Counted from the first letter of the stretch, positions 44,301 through 55,500 are shown. The stretch: 64,000 bases of DNA from Brachyhypopomus gauderio (GCF_052324685.1 NC_135223.1:3468668-3532667); one strand, 5' to 3'. The notes: generated by a model from the letters alone, not told the origin. Program-made: numbers and translations.

Positions 44301-46175
44301 ACCACAGCCCTGCGGAGTGGTGAAGAGAGGGGCAGTGAGTCAAAAACGGCACCTCATATAATGTAGCGTATTAGAAATATAATGTATGTGTGCAGTTTCA
44401 GCCACGAGCTGAGTAACTTGATTGGTACAAAATATCAGTGCTATTTTATGAGTTTTAAGCGAGATGATGGATTGCTAATGGAGTTAGTAAATCACATGCG
44501 TAATGTCATGCTCAGAGACAGCACTGAGATCAGATCTGAGATCAGCATGGTTTAAAAGAAAGATTTTTACTGTAGATTCTGAATGTACGCAAAGCCACAG
44601 GAGTAATAATCACAGTATTTTGTTTGTATTTTTGTATATGTATGGTGTAGAATCACAAGATCTGGTGATGAGGCATCAAATAAAGTGTGAGAGAGTCGAT
44701 CGTAAGAAAAGTACAGAGCACTGAACTACAATTACATTTGGATCACAAATCTTCATAAAACTACATAACTACAAAAGTCCTGCAGTCCTGAACTGTGTGT
44801 GGATGTAGGTCTGTGTTGAGTCTGTGCTAGGGCATGTAAATCTATACTTTATAAAGCAAATACAGACAAAGAAACTACATTTCTATTCTTGTCTATTCTA
44901 TTCTATTCTATTCTATTCAGCACAGCAATTCAGCTCCTGGCGTACTCAGTCCTCTGTAGTTGAACCTGAAGTTCTTCCACTCCTCTATGTTGCTGGTGTC
45001 GTAAATAGCGTCCATAAGGTACGAATATTCCGGGTCGTCGACGATACTGATCAAAGTGATGTCATCGCCCACGAGGAGCGCGTTCCAGAACTGAAGCGTG
45101 CTCCCTGAGGCTTGGGCAGTCGCTATCACGTCACAGCGATAGTTCTTCTGTTTCCGGAACTTAATCTTCGGCCCCATGTCTTCGGTACCAATAAGAAGCT
45201 TATCCCTGCTTGAGGAAGATGTCGAGCTCCAACCCCAGTACAGCGTTCGACTGGGTAATGTTTTGAAAGTCTGATCTTGGTTTGCCCAGACAGGGGCTAT
45301 TTAAAGAGAGGCTGACTGTTATATAACCTGTCTGATGCCACGGTGAGATTTTGGCGCACATGCCAAGTTGTTGCGTTTGATTACTCGGCTCCGTTAATGA
45401 TGACCTAAATCCTGCCACTTACCACAATCATAATCCCAATCACAGCTGTAATCCCAAATGTAACTCACGTATGCTCTCGTATAGAGAGCATACATTAATG
45501 ACTGCATTAATGATTTCAGTCTGGTGCCTACCTCTGAAACCTTCTGGAAATGGAATTGTTAAAATGATTTTCAGTTCAAAATATATTTTGGCTGCTGTAC
45601 AACCCAACTTTCAAACGCTGCTTTCATGAGTTCAGTGATCTTCAGATCAGTTAAGATAATATTTTTGATTACAGATATCTCCATAGATTTCCAGTCATAG
45701 TTAACTCCACGACTAATTGATCAGTTGTCATCCAACAAGATTTTGTAATGACTCTCTCTTCAACTGGCTGCTTCAGCCATCTGATTCCATCCACACGACC
45801 AAAGTCAAAGGAACAATGACCGGTTTCCATCTTACCTCTCACCTTACCATCCGAGACCCAACGCATGGCCCCACCCTCAGGCTGGATGACCAGTGTGGGG
45901 CTGACGCCCTTAGGGAAGAGCTCCTTCACTGCCCCCACGTCCCCCGTGAAGAGGGCGTTCTGCACCACCAGGTCTCGGCACACGAGGGGCGGAGGTGCCC
46001 CCGCGGTGGGCGGCGCCGAGCGCGCGCTCCGCCCCAGGGCCTCCTTCCGGAGCAAGTAGCCGGTGAGCACGATCTCCGTCGCCCGTCGCTGGTGTTTCTG
46101 CCTCTCCAGCAGGTCCCGCTCCTGCTCCAGAGAGCGCAGGGCTGCCGGGGAGAAGGCGAACCTCCCGTGGGACAT
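41122..46175 (-). CDS. asb10: asb10, ankyrin repeat and SOCS box protein 10, with two alternative first exons
   Basis: Exon 1a (46175-45848) or exon 1b (45177-44946) joins exon 2 (44309-44042), exon 3 (43317-42813), exon 4 (41581-41468) and exon 5 (41307-41122). All junctions agree in phase, which gives 466 or 434 residues. The shared body starts LWSLTYEQELTTPLHITAGR and carries a series of ankyrin repeats. It ends with a SOCS box: PRSLQHLARHQLRTYLEG as the Elongin B/C box and LGLPTFLKDYL as the Cullin-5 box. ASB proteins are substrate adaptors of Elongin-Cullin-5 ubiquitin ligases. Landmarks such as RVWPGALPKV and RSLQHL match ASB10, and the gbx1 linkage agrees. ASB18 is the nearest alternative. 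Confidence 0.93.
41468..41581 (-). CDS. asb10: asb10 exon 4: linker before the SOCS box
   Basis: The 114 bp exon is in phase 0 at both ends, with acceptor TTTTCACCTAG and donor CCAG|GTGAGG. It reads VLKYCCMSPQTIEVLLNAYD and ends VAPEIFQ, corresponding to the linker between the last ankyrin repeat and the SOCS box in ASB10. Confidence 0.92.
42130..42280. promoter_or_regulatory. candidate regulatory segment in asb10 intron 3
   Basis: The largest shared asb10 intron (42812-41582) holds a unique segment with AATAATTAAGC, GCAATTACTGC, GCTAATTAATC and CTATTAACATTTG. Motif density is well above that of the rest of the intron. Confidence 0.25.
42813..43317 (-). CDS. asb10: asb10 exon 3: central ankyrin repeats
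   Basis: The acceptor is TCATCCCAAAG and the donor AAAG|GTGAGG. Together with the previous exon it reads LECAKLLLQFGAAISGRS. It then carries the repeat cores ENDTPLHVAARNGLPEHV, EGLTPLNAACSQ, DRQTPLHMACKNANAEVV and GGDAPMHNVLK, and finishes with RALLNYGSIRVWPGALPK. It ends in phase 0. Confidence 0.95.
43604..44032. repeat. 33 bp minisatellite in asb10 intron 2, about 13 copies
   Basis: The unit is CGAGTCCTGAACGCCGACAC followed by GCTCAGTGCTGAA. One copy (near 43700) is shortened, and the copies near 44000 carry AATGCTG variants. The array starts within about 10 bases of the asb10 exon 2 splice donor. The 33-base length keeps frames open on both strands. Confidence 0.93.
44042..44309 (-). CDS. 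asb10: asb10 exon 2: first ankyrin repeats
   Basis: The acceptor is CACTCCGCAG and the donor TGGA|GTGAGC. It encodes ELTTPLHITAGRGFTDCL, GASVDFAPGGTTALHEACEE and ANATSEDGLMPLHVCTELES, about three ankyrin repeats. It ends in phase 2. The donor is directly followed by a 33 bp minisatellite. Confidence 0.94.
44946..45177 (-). CDS. asb10: asb10 alternative first exon 1b (short isoform)
   Basis: It starts MGPKIKFRKQKNYRCDVIAT and contains LQFWNALLVGDDITLISIVD and IEEWKNFRFNYRGL. The donor is CTGA|GTACGC in phase 1, so A plus GG of exon 2 makes Arg and gives RGLRLWSLTYEQ. This junction matches my recollection of human ASB10, which reads RALRLWSLTYEE there. It has its own ATG and no acceptor is needed. 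Confidence 0.88.
45848..46175 (-). CDS. asb10: asb10 alternative first exon 1a (long isoform)
   Basis: It starts MSHGRFAFSPAALRSLEQER, then a basic coiled segment (LLERQKHQRRATEIV), and ends LFTGDVGAVKELFPKG followed by a short tail. The donor is GATG|GTAAGG in phase 1, so G plus GG of exon 2 makes Gly and gives DGLWSLTYEQ. The start at 46175 is the Met nearest to the recognisable N-terminus. The frame stays open upstream to 46301, but that stretch does not look family-like. Confidence 0.85.
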
Positions 46176-47500
46176 ACCTAGGACCGAGAGCGGGTACGGA
46201 GTCGGGAGGAGAGCCGGAACTTTGAGCTCTGCTGGTTCCCTCGCTCTGATGCTCCAGATCTGTGGAGAGGAGAGGTGGTGGGACTGTCTAAGCCTCCACA
46301 CGTTCTGTCTGCTCCCTCTCTCGCCGGGGTTGTTTTGATATTCAATCTCGACTGGGCCTTGCTGCCTGTGAGCTGGGAGCTATTTTTTGCTGTGATCACA
46401 TGGACAGTGCATGCCAGTGTTGGATCTGCCCCTGCTGAAACCATGTGCGACGTGACCACATGGGCATTTTTTAAACACACTTTCTAAGAATACATTTAGT
46501 CACGATAAGCTCACAAAAAAAGACACAGTGAGTTTAGCTCAGGATTACGGTGAGCAGACAGGTCAATGCTGTACTCACCACTGATTGTTTGACTGTTTGT
46601 TGTTGTTTATATCACTGCCTAGTTTACTCACTGAAAACAGCCACAGATAAATGATGACTCACAACTGTGTATGTGTTAATAGCAGAATAGGTCGCTGCAT
46701 AGCTAACATGACCACAATCTCCTAGAAGTTTCCAATCAAAAGGGATGGATTTTGAGAAGGATTTAAAAGATATTAATGCATGGCTTGGTGATAGGAATGG
46801 ATAATTAATATATCGGCATTAAACATTTTTAAAAATCGGCACTTTGTTTTTTTATCGAAAAATCAGAAAAAAAAGTTACCATTTAAAAAAATTTATGTGT
46901 GTTTGTCAATGGCACTGACACACAAACACACACAAGAATATATAAAATATATATATATACACACACATACACACACATATATATGCTGTATATGACATTG
47001 ATTGCGTTCTGCAGTGCTGCAATAGCTGTCACATGGCTGAAGGCATCAAAGAGTTCCGACTTTGCAAACACACATTACTGGCGAGTGCGAGAGAGAATGG
47101 CGAGATTGTTTTTGCTGCTGGAGTACATCCTTTTAAATGATACGCATAATGAGTTTATAATATGCATCTGGCCTACCTCCTCTCTACTTTGATGTCTTCC
47201 AAATGGCCTGGGTGTCATCAGCAAAACATGTAGGCACTTTCCCGCCCCATTGCCTCCCAAATGTATTTTAAATATCATTCCTCGTAACGCAATTATTTAA
47301 AACGTTGAACTAAACACTTACTAATGGGGGAAAAGAGACAGCGACTTCCACGAATTCATTTCTCAAATGGTGGACATTCAATTTTTGTGGAGGCAGGGAC
47401 TTTCTCGACCAAGAAAAGAAGAGGGTTGAGAGAGAGAGAAAAAAAAGACAACTGCATCGAATCAGCACCCCCTCACTCATTCATGATGCTCCCCGCAGAC

Positions 47501-47542
<42 letters not shown>

Positions 47543-47699
47543 AAAGCTTGTCTTACTCCAAGCAGAACCCATACCGCCACCCCCTGACTCCACCCCACTA
47601 CCACCACACGTCCGTCTCGTTCCCCGGAGGTGAGAGCCACTGTATGGGCAGAGATGTGGCCATCTGTGATGTTGGGAGGTCAGACAGCCCTCTCACTGT

Positions 47700-48130
47700 T
47701 AGGGAGTGGACTCACAAACCAATCTAATGATCACGACTCCCATCAATACAATTAGGCAATTAGTTCCTGCTGATTATCTTCCACTTATTGTCGACTTGAG
47801 TGCTGCGTCTCCCATTAAAATTTAAGGAAAAAAAAAAAAAAGAATTATACTGATGCTCATCTAGTTGGCATGCAAAGACAATAACAAACTCACTAATTAA
47901 TGGGACATTGGTAGGAGGGGAGGACTTAGAAATGCAAGCTAATTGATTGAGACTAATTTATGAGGCAGTGGCACCACTTTTAGTGGAATAATTATTACAC
48001 TTATGTGGTATTCAAATGATGTCACTGTCCCATAAGAACGCACCATACGCACTGAAAATTAAGTGTGGAAATCCAGTATGCAGCATTGTCTTGCACCGAT
48101 TGGACGGTATGCAAATCACAGCCCATTAGG
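47700..48130. promoter_or_regulatory. candidate intergenic regulatory segment downstream of asb10 exon 1a
   Basis: Repeat-poor DNA with CAATTAGGCAATTAG (about 47749-47763), CACTAATTAATGGG (about 47891-47904) and GCTAATTGATTGAG (near 47940). It is one of the densest groups of homeodomain cores in the window. Confidence 0.28.
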
Positions 48131-49434
48131 GAGAAGGCACTAGACTACTCTCATTCCAAATATGACATCCAGATATGGCGTCATGGTCTGACACAGGAGG
48201 CAGGCGGGTCGCCGTAGCTTCGCCACCTCCGAACTCACGTGCCAGTGAGAGACCCTGATGTGAAACGGTCTCCTCCTCGCGCAGTCCTACCAAATGGAAA
48301 CTGCGCAGCAATAAATGATAATGTCCGACATGCGACAGAGGGATGAGGTTAGCATTGCAAATGGCCCGCACTCCTTCAAGATGAAAAACGCACAGTTTTT
48401 CGCCTGACGCCACCTGATGTGCTGAGTTATTGCAAGTTACGGGAACAGATCTTGCATGTGCTTCGGACGGGATTTCTTGGCCAGCGAAACCACAAAAGTC
48501 TTTTATAGCTTCTATCTGTCAACATTTTGAGAGCTGAGCATTTTGATGGGCTGAGTGTTAGCAGTGTCGTTGGGTTTCCTGACAGCAAAAATGACTTTTG
48601 CCTTTCCTTAACAGCCCTTAAACCAGTACCTGCCAAGCTTGCTGCTCTATACATTGCACAGTTGATCTCCGCATAAATGACGCCCCTCTTCATTATGACA
48701 ATCGAGAAGCTCATATTTCAACCTAATAGCTCTCAATAACTTTAACAATCGATCACAACCTCATTTCATTGCGAGCGGACTTAATACTCGCTTCCCCGCC
48801 AAGTGGAACATCTTCTAATGATGCACTTGCGCACCAAAACAATGCAGAGCCCAGTGACTACATTAGTCACTAATGTCCCAATCCATAATGTGCTTATAAC
48901 ACTCTCCCAAAAGAGAGAGAGAGAGAGAGAAATGACACCAGAGAGAGAGAAAGGGGATCAGAGAGGAACTGTGAGATCAGAGGGAAAATGGTCATGATGA
49001 TGATGGTGCTTAAGACACTGTCATTAATGGCCCTATCACACACGCGGTAATATGTCTGCAGACATGCTCTCATTAGCATACATCAGGCCACCAGCGAGTC
49101 ACGTTGCAGAAGTGAGGGGGGGGGGCACATTAACATCCAGCGTTGCTCAGACTGGTATTCTTCTGCTGCCCTGATTAATGTAGAACAAAAGGCACCATTT
49201 GTTTATGACCAAGTGTCTACTGCGCTTCCCGCTTACAACAGTCCAACAGAACAGTCCAATGTAAGTGGGACAAAGTGTTGACTAAACACTAATCAGCAAA
49301 ACAATGTATCTACTGTCATTATCCATTTGTACCTTTGGGCTAATTGGACGATACACTTAAGATCTCCGTGTTTATGCAATCAAAGACTGTGAGCATCTCT
49401 GCACTAACAAAGCATCAAAACTCAATACAACTTG

Positions 49435-50370
49435 AACACTGATCACACCATTAAAACCACTGACAAATGAAGCGATCAACACTGATGATCCTGTTACAGT
49501 AGCACCTGTTAGGGGTCGAGGTAAATTAGGCAGCAAGTGACCAGTCGGATCTTGAAGTTGTAAGGAGAGTTGGAAGGAGAATCAAGAAGTAGATGTAAAA
49601 CACGGCTGGATGACTGGGTCATCTCTGAAATGCCAGGTCATTTGGGGAATTCCCTGTATGCATCATACATGTCCAATGTACGACAACCAGTGAAATGGTC
49701 GCAGGTGTCATGGGTACTCAAGGCTCATTGATGCCCAAGGGGAGAGAAGATCCCACAGAAGAGGTACAGTACCTATATTGCTGGAAATGTTAATGATAGC
49801 TATAATATAGCATCGGGCCGCATAGCTACGGACCAGTCAGCGCGCAAACGCACAAGGTGGCCTGCTGAATCATGCTGCCTTTGTCATCATGAAGGCTGAC
49901 GGGTGTTGAGTGTTGTTTACCTGGAAAACAGACGGCGTCAGGATGGTCTAGAGAAGAAGGAAGAAGCTGTGTGAAACTCAGCTCAATGTTCTGGTAGGAG
50001 TTCCCTGGGTCCTGGAATTCATGCAGATTCATGCAGACTTCGACACATCCCACCTGCCTCAACACAGCTACAGCCCAAGTACACACGTTCATGGCAACAG
50101 AATTCCCTAATGGTAGTGGCCAGAAGGATCACGTATCCTGCTACACTACAAAAGTTGTTCTGGAATGGTTTCAGAAACATGGCGAATGGTTCAAAGACCT
50201 TGACCCCAAATCCTTCAGATGTCAATCTGATCAAGCGTCTGAGGCATGTGCCCTCTTCTTGCAGCTTACGGGACTTGCAGGACATCCCGCTAAGGTGTTA
50301 GTGCCAGATATCCCAGAACACCTTCAGGGGATCCACACGTCGACATGCCAGAGCTGTTTCACTGGCATGA
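49435..50370 (+). pseudogene. degraded Tc1/mariner transposase copy
   Basis: The DNA resembles a common fish Tc1-like element from end to end: ATTAAAACCACTGAC near the start, GGCAGCAAGTGACCAGTC, CAAGGCTCATTGATGCCC and ATCCCACAGAAGAG in the middle, then CTGGGTCCTGGAATTCATGC and a transposase C-terminal region with KVVLEWFQKHGEWFKDL. Stops and frame changes interrupt it throughout and a part near 49830-49900 seems missing, so it is inactive. The 3' terminal repeat was not found. The resemblance is from memory of the family, not from a search. Confidence 0.75.
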
Positions 50371-51893
50371 AAAGATGCATTGACTAATGAAACTAGTCCA
50401 AACAAGACTAATAAAACTGCATTAAATGATTATTTTATGGATACAAATTTAACCCATAGAATTAAATTATACTGTAATGTCCAGACGTCTGGGGACAGAC
50501 AAGCTATTCTGCCAGTGGGAATTAATTATCCAGTGGAAACATTTTTCAGAGGAGCCTCTCAGTTGGTATATTTCCTACATTTTTACAGACAAAGCAGCCA
50601 ATACACTAAGCCTAGGTTTGACCTAAACTCCACTCATAATGGGGAATCATCATTTCAAACCTACAGTCCTTAATTTAAGTCTGATATCAGCTGACGGTGT
50701 AGCTATCTGCGATTTATCTTTGTCAGGAAAATGAAATGAAAATCTGTGATTCACATGCTGGCTTGTCATGCACATGTTCAATAGCAAACAAAAACCCCTC
50801 AAACTCCAGTTGAAAATTTATTCCACACCAGGCATTATAACAACTCTCTAAAGATCTTGAATTTCATTCTTTATATGACCTTTTGACCTGATACGGCTTG
50901 TCAACCATCAAATTTCACAAATATGATCAGAGGAATAAAACAAAATCAGTTTTGGCATAAATGTCCAAGGCTTATTGCTAATTAGGACCTGGAGTGTGCT
51001 GTAGTGACCAGTGACTCATCTTCTGGCATGATTATTCTTCAGTGATTTTTTCCCCTGTGCACAATGCACTACATGAACATCTGATTCACTCTCAATTTTT
51101 TATAGTCACATTGTCTGGGCCGAACACAAAAGTTACTGGAGAAATTATGGCAGTTTACAGAGTTGGCAAACCTATAAACCTGTGTGTGGGTCATGTAACC
51201 TTATTTAGTTACTTCTACACACTCTAATAAGCAGCCACTGTAGAAGGCCCCCAGACCCTTGGACACTTTTCATGCCCAACTGGTTCAGTTTAGGTCTGAT
51301 GTTTAGTCCAGGATGGCTTTGTTAACTCCTCTCCAAAGCACATGTGAAGGTCCCTCACCAGCGTCCTGAGCTGGGTTATGCTCCACCTGAGGACGGTGCG
51401 TGGACATCACTGAGTGGTGGTATTCACAGTATCATATGTTGCACTACAGACCAGCAGTGGCATCTTTCGGGACATAAGTGCACTCAGATAGAGTGAACAT
51501 GATCCCCGTTTCCTGGTTGTTGCCTTCATATACCTTTTATGGAGTACGTTTACAATAATATGCCACTACTACCATCTAGTGGGGACTATGTACTACTGCA
51601 CAACACCATCCAAGCATTATATAATTTTTTTTTACATCTCAGCTCACTTGTAGGTTGCAAATAGCCGTTTGAATTGTATAAGCTTATAACGGGCAATTCC
51701 GTTAGACCAGTAGTTTTTAATCGCACTCCATCATGAAAAACTGAACATAACGCTTTAACCCTTATGTTAACTTGACTGTCGCTTTAAAAATGCATCACTA
51801 CTGACAATTGAGAATTAAAGCAGAGGTAGGAGATAAGTATAGACCGCTTTCGGCATGAGGAACAACAAAAAAGCTCCATAGTTATTCTGTGCA

Positions 51894-51899
51894 TTTATT
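51894..51899 (-). promoter_or_regulatory. polyadenylation signal of the H2B variant
   Basis: AATAAA on the minus strand lies about 78 bases after the stop codon. The interval between the stop and this signal contains no match to the usual replication-histone stem-loop with its ACCCA-flanked six-base stem, so processing by polyadenylation is likely. Confidence 0.6.
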
Positions 51900-51976
51900 C
51901 ACAAAAGTAAACGGTCACAAAAGAAGAAACAAAACAAGAAGGCTTTTGTCTGTGGGTGCTTCTTCGCACAAACTGC

Positions 51977-52213
51977 TCATTTTGAGCTCGTGTACTTGGT
52001 TACCGCTTTGGTCCCCTCCGACACGGCGTGTTTGGCGAGCTCACCGGGCAACAGGAGGCGAACCGCCGTCTGAACTTCACGGCTGGTGATCGTGGAGCGC
52101 TTGTTGTACAGCGTCAGTCTGGAGGCCTCCGTTGCGATGCGCTCGAAGACGTCGTTCACGAAGGAGTTCATAATACTCATAGCCCTGCTGGAAATACCTG
52201 TGTCGGGGTGGAC
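51977..52213 (-). CDS. histone H2B variant exon 2: histone fold and C-terminal helix
   Basis: The exon encodes 78 residues starting [11 protein letters not shown] and ending YTSSK, followed by TGA at 51979-51977. It contains the alpha-2, alpha-3 and C-terminal helices without any break. Confidence 0.93.
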   Translation of the reverse strand, partial: VHPDTGISSRAMSIMNSFVNDVFERIATEASRLTLYNKRSTITSREVQTAVRLLLPGELAKHAVSEGTKAVTKYTSSK

Positions 52214-52438
52214 CTGGGGACATATCCCACAGAACAGTCAGTTGAGAAGGTCATGTTCGCGAATTAGAGTTTACACACGTTGTTGAGCGGGGTTATTCAG
52301 ATCCGAGCAAAAACAACCCACCTGTTTCAAAACTTTATAAATATACACGGCGTATGTTTCCCGCCTTTTCCCTTTCCTTTTGGACGCTTTTTTGTCGCCT
52401 GGAGTTTTCCCTTTCTTTTTAGTTCCGTCATTCGTCAT
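51977..52438 (-). CDS. intron-containing histone H2B variant
   Basis: Exon 1 (52438-52322) and exon 2 (52213-51977) join in phase 0 to 117 residues. The intron is 108 bp, with donor CAG|GTGGGT and acceptor TGTCCCCAG|GTC. The tail is short and Lys-rich but unlike canonical H2B (start [20 protein letters not shown]). The fold region is nearly canonical: [60 protein letters not shown] and [20 protein letters not shown]. The acidic-patch glutamates and the C-terminal ubiquitination lysine (SEGTK) are kept. Substitutions such as SIM for GIM and TLYNKRS for AHYNKRS mark it as a variant. The intron and the poly(A) signal suggest a replication-independent gene. It may be the H2B.K-type germline variant, which I recall as intron-bearing and linked to this chromosomal block, but that is inference. 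Confidence 0.9.
52322..52438 (-). CDS. histone H2B variant exon 1: tail and alpha-1
   Basis: The exon encodes 39 residues from ATG (52438-52436) to VLKQ. The tail is about nine residues shorter than canonical H2B and lacks its usual Pro/Ala-rich start. The canonical KESYSVYVYKV is replaced by [11 protein letters not shown]. The exon ends exactly between the codons for VLKQ and VHPD. Confidence 0.9.
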
Positions 52439-52513
52439 TTTAGGTGGTTGTTATTGTAACGTGTGTAATCACAACGTTTAGAATATATTCTGCAGAAAGA
52501 GCGCAGCTAAACG

Positions 52514-52565
52514 CACGTGCCGCTCCACAGACCTCAGCTGTCGCCCATTATCAATTATGACGTCT
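52514..52565 (-). promoter_or_regulatory. candidate promoter elements of the H2B variant
   Basis: Upstream of the start codon, at about -76 to -127, lie an E-box core CACGTG (52514-52519) and a CRE-like AGACGTCA (52558-52565). No clear TATA box or CCAAT box was seen. Both short motifs may be chance matches. Confidence 0.25.
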
Positions 52566-55500
52566 CTCAAATGAATGATCAAAGTCTTAATTGGAGTTTA
52601 ATAGTAGGTCTAATTAGGCTATAATTGCTATTGGATATTTGCATGTGGTGCTACCTATAGAAAAGTACTGTCAAAATCACCTCTTACAAAACATGTCACT
52701 AATGTCTTATACAATTCCATGAACAGCGGTTAATAAAATGAGTTTCTTTATAACCTCAGTTAGCCACTAAGTGGCGTTCCTGCGTCATTATGGTAGTGTG
52801 TGCGCGTGTATGTGTGAGTGTGAGAGAGCGAGCAAGTCATGAAAAATCGCGTTATTAGCTTCCAACATACCTAGATTTAACCCGCTCAGCTAAAGCTCAG
52901 CTGTCATTGAGTTTTCGGACAGCAAAGCTCAGCCTAAATGAAGAAAGGCAAAGACGAGAGAGATTTATTTAGTGACAATCTCTCTATGGACAGAAACAAG
53001 CATGGCCATAAACGGGTTCAGTTCATCCTACAGCGATGGATGATGGGAAAATAACCTTATCAAACTCATCAAAGGAAAAAATTCTAACAAAGGCGCCTGC
53101 ATTTTGCTGAAAATCAGATGAGAAAATAAATTAATGTCTTTAAATAAATCATTTAAAAAGTTACAGAAATGTTTTAGTATTTAAAAGCTGTCAATTTGTT
53201 CAGTCTACGGAGAAGCTAGACAGGTGGCAGAATTGCCTCATTTGATTTAGTTTGTCTCTTGCCTAGTACATGCAATAACATTTGGTATGTGCCAAGAAAA
53301 AATAAGAAAACGGCAGTTTGCTTGCTCTGTCTTCTCTGCTGAATGTTCTGGAAGCGTTGAGAACAAAGGACCTGCAATATAGTCTCAGTACAGAGTACAT
53401 GACAAACGCCTACAGACAATTCATTTTGTGCTTCTGAGAATCTCATTTGTATCCACAGTCTGTATCCACAGCACTCAGCATACACATCACAGTCTGTGTC
53501 CACACGTGTAAAATAAACATATTCACCCCACAGATTTAGGCTCCCGTGTTAAGCTGGTAATTATCGGACACAGTTTCATCTTAGACTATAGTAAAATATT
53601 ATGAAAACACTCTGAATTTGATCACCTCAACACCAAAGCTAAAATAAATTTAGTTTGGTGAATAAAATTAGGCTTTACTTAAAATGCCTATCTTGACTGA
53701 TTTAGCTAATGCTAATCTCATGTGGCTTAGTCTGATGAGACCATGGTTAAAGGGATAGTGTTATTATACAAGATATGGTTTTTGTGAACTAAAACTGGGT
53801 GCTTTTAATATGCAAGTATTTGATGGTGTTGCTGGTTTTTCTTGTTCTGAATCAGCCTGGAGTTCAGACTCGTATGAACCAGTGTCTGACCCACAGTAGG
53901 CCTAATGTCCTCAGCACTGATCCTGAATCAGTTCTCTTCTGTGAATACTGCAGAGCTCTCCCCCTGGTGCACGAGGTCCGCTGCACTCCTGTTTGAGGTG
54001 GCCAATGGGAGGTAGGTCATTAGCATACAAAATCAATGCACAGAAAATGACCTTTTCTTCTCAGTGGAGAAAATGGACACACTGAACCAAAGCTGAATTA
54101 GGGTGGATTTCTTTTTGGTCCCTATACAGGATTGTTTGGAGGGAGCACGGGGAACTGTGTTGCAATACATTTATGAATGAATGCTCTGCCGAGATATAAA
54201 TGTGGCCCAGGTTTCAGACACGAGCAGAGCTGCAACATCTCGTCAGTGAGTCTGATAACATGTTCGGTCAGGGCGTGACACAGCGATGTCACATAGCTGT
54301 GAGGGAGGAGAAACCTTTTTAAGGACGAAAGTCATCTTTCCTTCCGTGGAAACAGGTCCATGAGCGAGAGCCTCATGATCACGACGTCATTCAGGACGAC
54401 TGTGTGGTGTCAACTGTGTAAACCAGAGAACAGCAGTGATACAAGCGTCTGAAGAGGACACGATTTGGAAGTGTGAGAAGACGAAGACGGATTAGTAAAG
54501 TGAAATTACCATTGGGAGGGTTCAAAAACGGCTCGTTGTGTAGTTTTTGTTCAGTTGTGGTTTAGTTGGTGAGGCACAGATGGAAATACTCTTGTATGAA
54601 GGACAAACTTGTTCGACAGAGATCAGTAGGGAGAAATTCCAGGGAAATTAAATGTCCTCAACAGCAAAATGTCTTTTACCATTAATGCATGCGCTACTGA
54701 ATCAGGTAAAAATGACCTTGCCCCGCCACTACATTGAAGACGTCTAGGACTGTGCGACATTTTGCCATCCATCCGCGCTGCTGGAAAAAAGATGCTGCAG
54801 CAGCCAAGACTGCGGAGTGGAGGAAGCTTCCAGGCGTGGCGTTCCTCTTCAGCGGCGTCATCGCTGCTGTGTACGATGGCAGAGCCAGCCTTGCAGCCAT
54901 GGAGAACCACTGGAGGAGAAAGACTGGGCCCTCATCACAGCTGGTGGTCGATTCTGCACCAAAGCACCCAAGCATTACGAAAACTGTAGGGGCTGCAGAA
55001 TGCCAAAACCCAGAAAATCACGAGCTAGCCTGCAGCAAGTTTTAAAAGAATGAAAACAGACACTCACACCTGAGCACAAAACAGGTTGTAGCTCTAAGAG
55101 CAAGATCGAATACCACATTCTGTTTGATTAACCAGCTGACAGACCCTATAATGCCAAGGTTGTCTGGTCCAGCTGTTAAACTGCATTCGCATGGGAATGA
55201 TTTCTTCTCTGCCTGTTGGGCTCAAGGCTTGTTTGTGGAATGTATATTTAAAGCTAGTCCAATTGATCACCAAATATTTGCAAAGGAACTGAAGCTAAAT
55301 CATTATTTAAACTAACTGTTTTTTGTAGTTTACTGCACTATTATTTAAAATCACAGGAAAGATCAACAATAAAAAAAAAAAAGAAACTTCAGCTCCACCC
55401 TCCTCTCTCCCACTGGAAATCGCCACATCACATCATTGCACGTTAGCATAAAACTAAACTATTCTCAACTTTATCTCATTTCCTAATCTGTCTATCCTAA

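Larger units (their letters stand above)
46176..51893. other. intergenic region between asb10 and the H2B variant
   Basis: No intact gene was recognised. It contains short TA/CA tracts near 46930-46985, a CA tract at 47505-47540, a unique AT-rich segment at 47700-48130 and a degraded Tc1/mariner copy at 49435-50370. Confidence 0.55.

Noticed and set aside
35910-46301. Identification as agap1, gbx2 and asb18
   Set aside because: The homeoprotein reads KRIKAGN and NRFAVRSQ (GBX1) instead of KRVKAGN and SRFAIRSQ (GBX2). The ArfGAP C-terminus and the RVWPGALPKV segment of the ASB protein also fit the AGAP3/ASB10 set better.
46176-46301. N-terminal extension of asb10 exon 1a
   Set aside because: The frame is open to 46301, but MSHGRFAF at 46175 looks like the real start and the upstream residues are low in family character.
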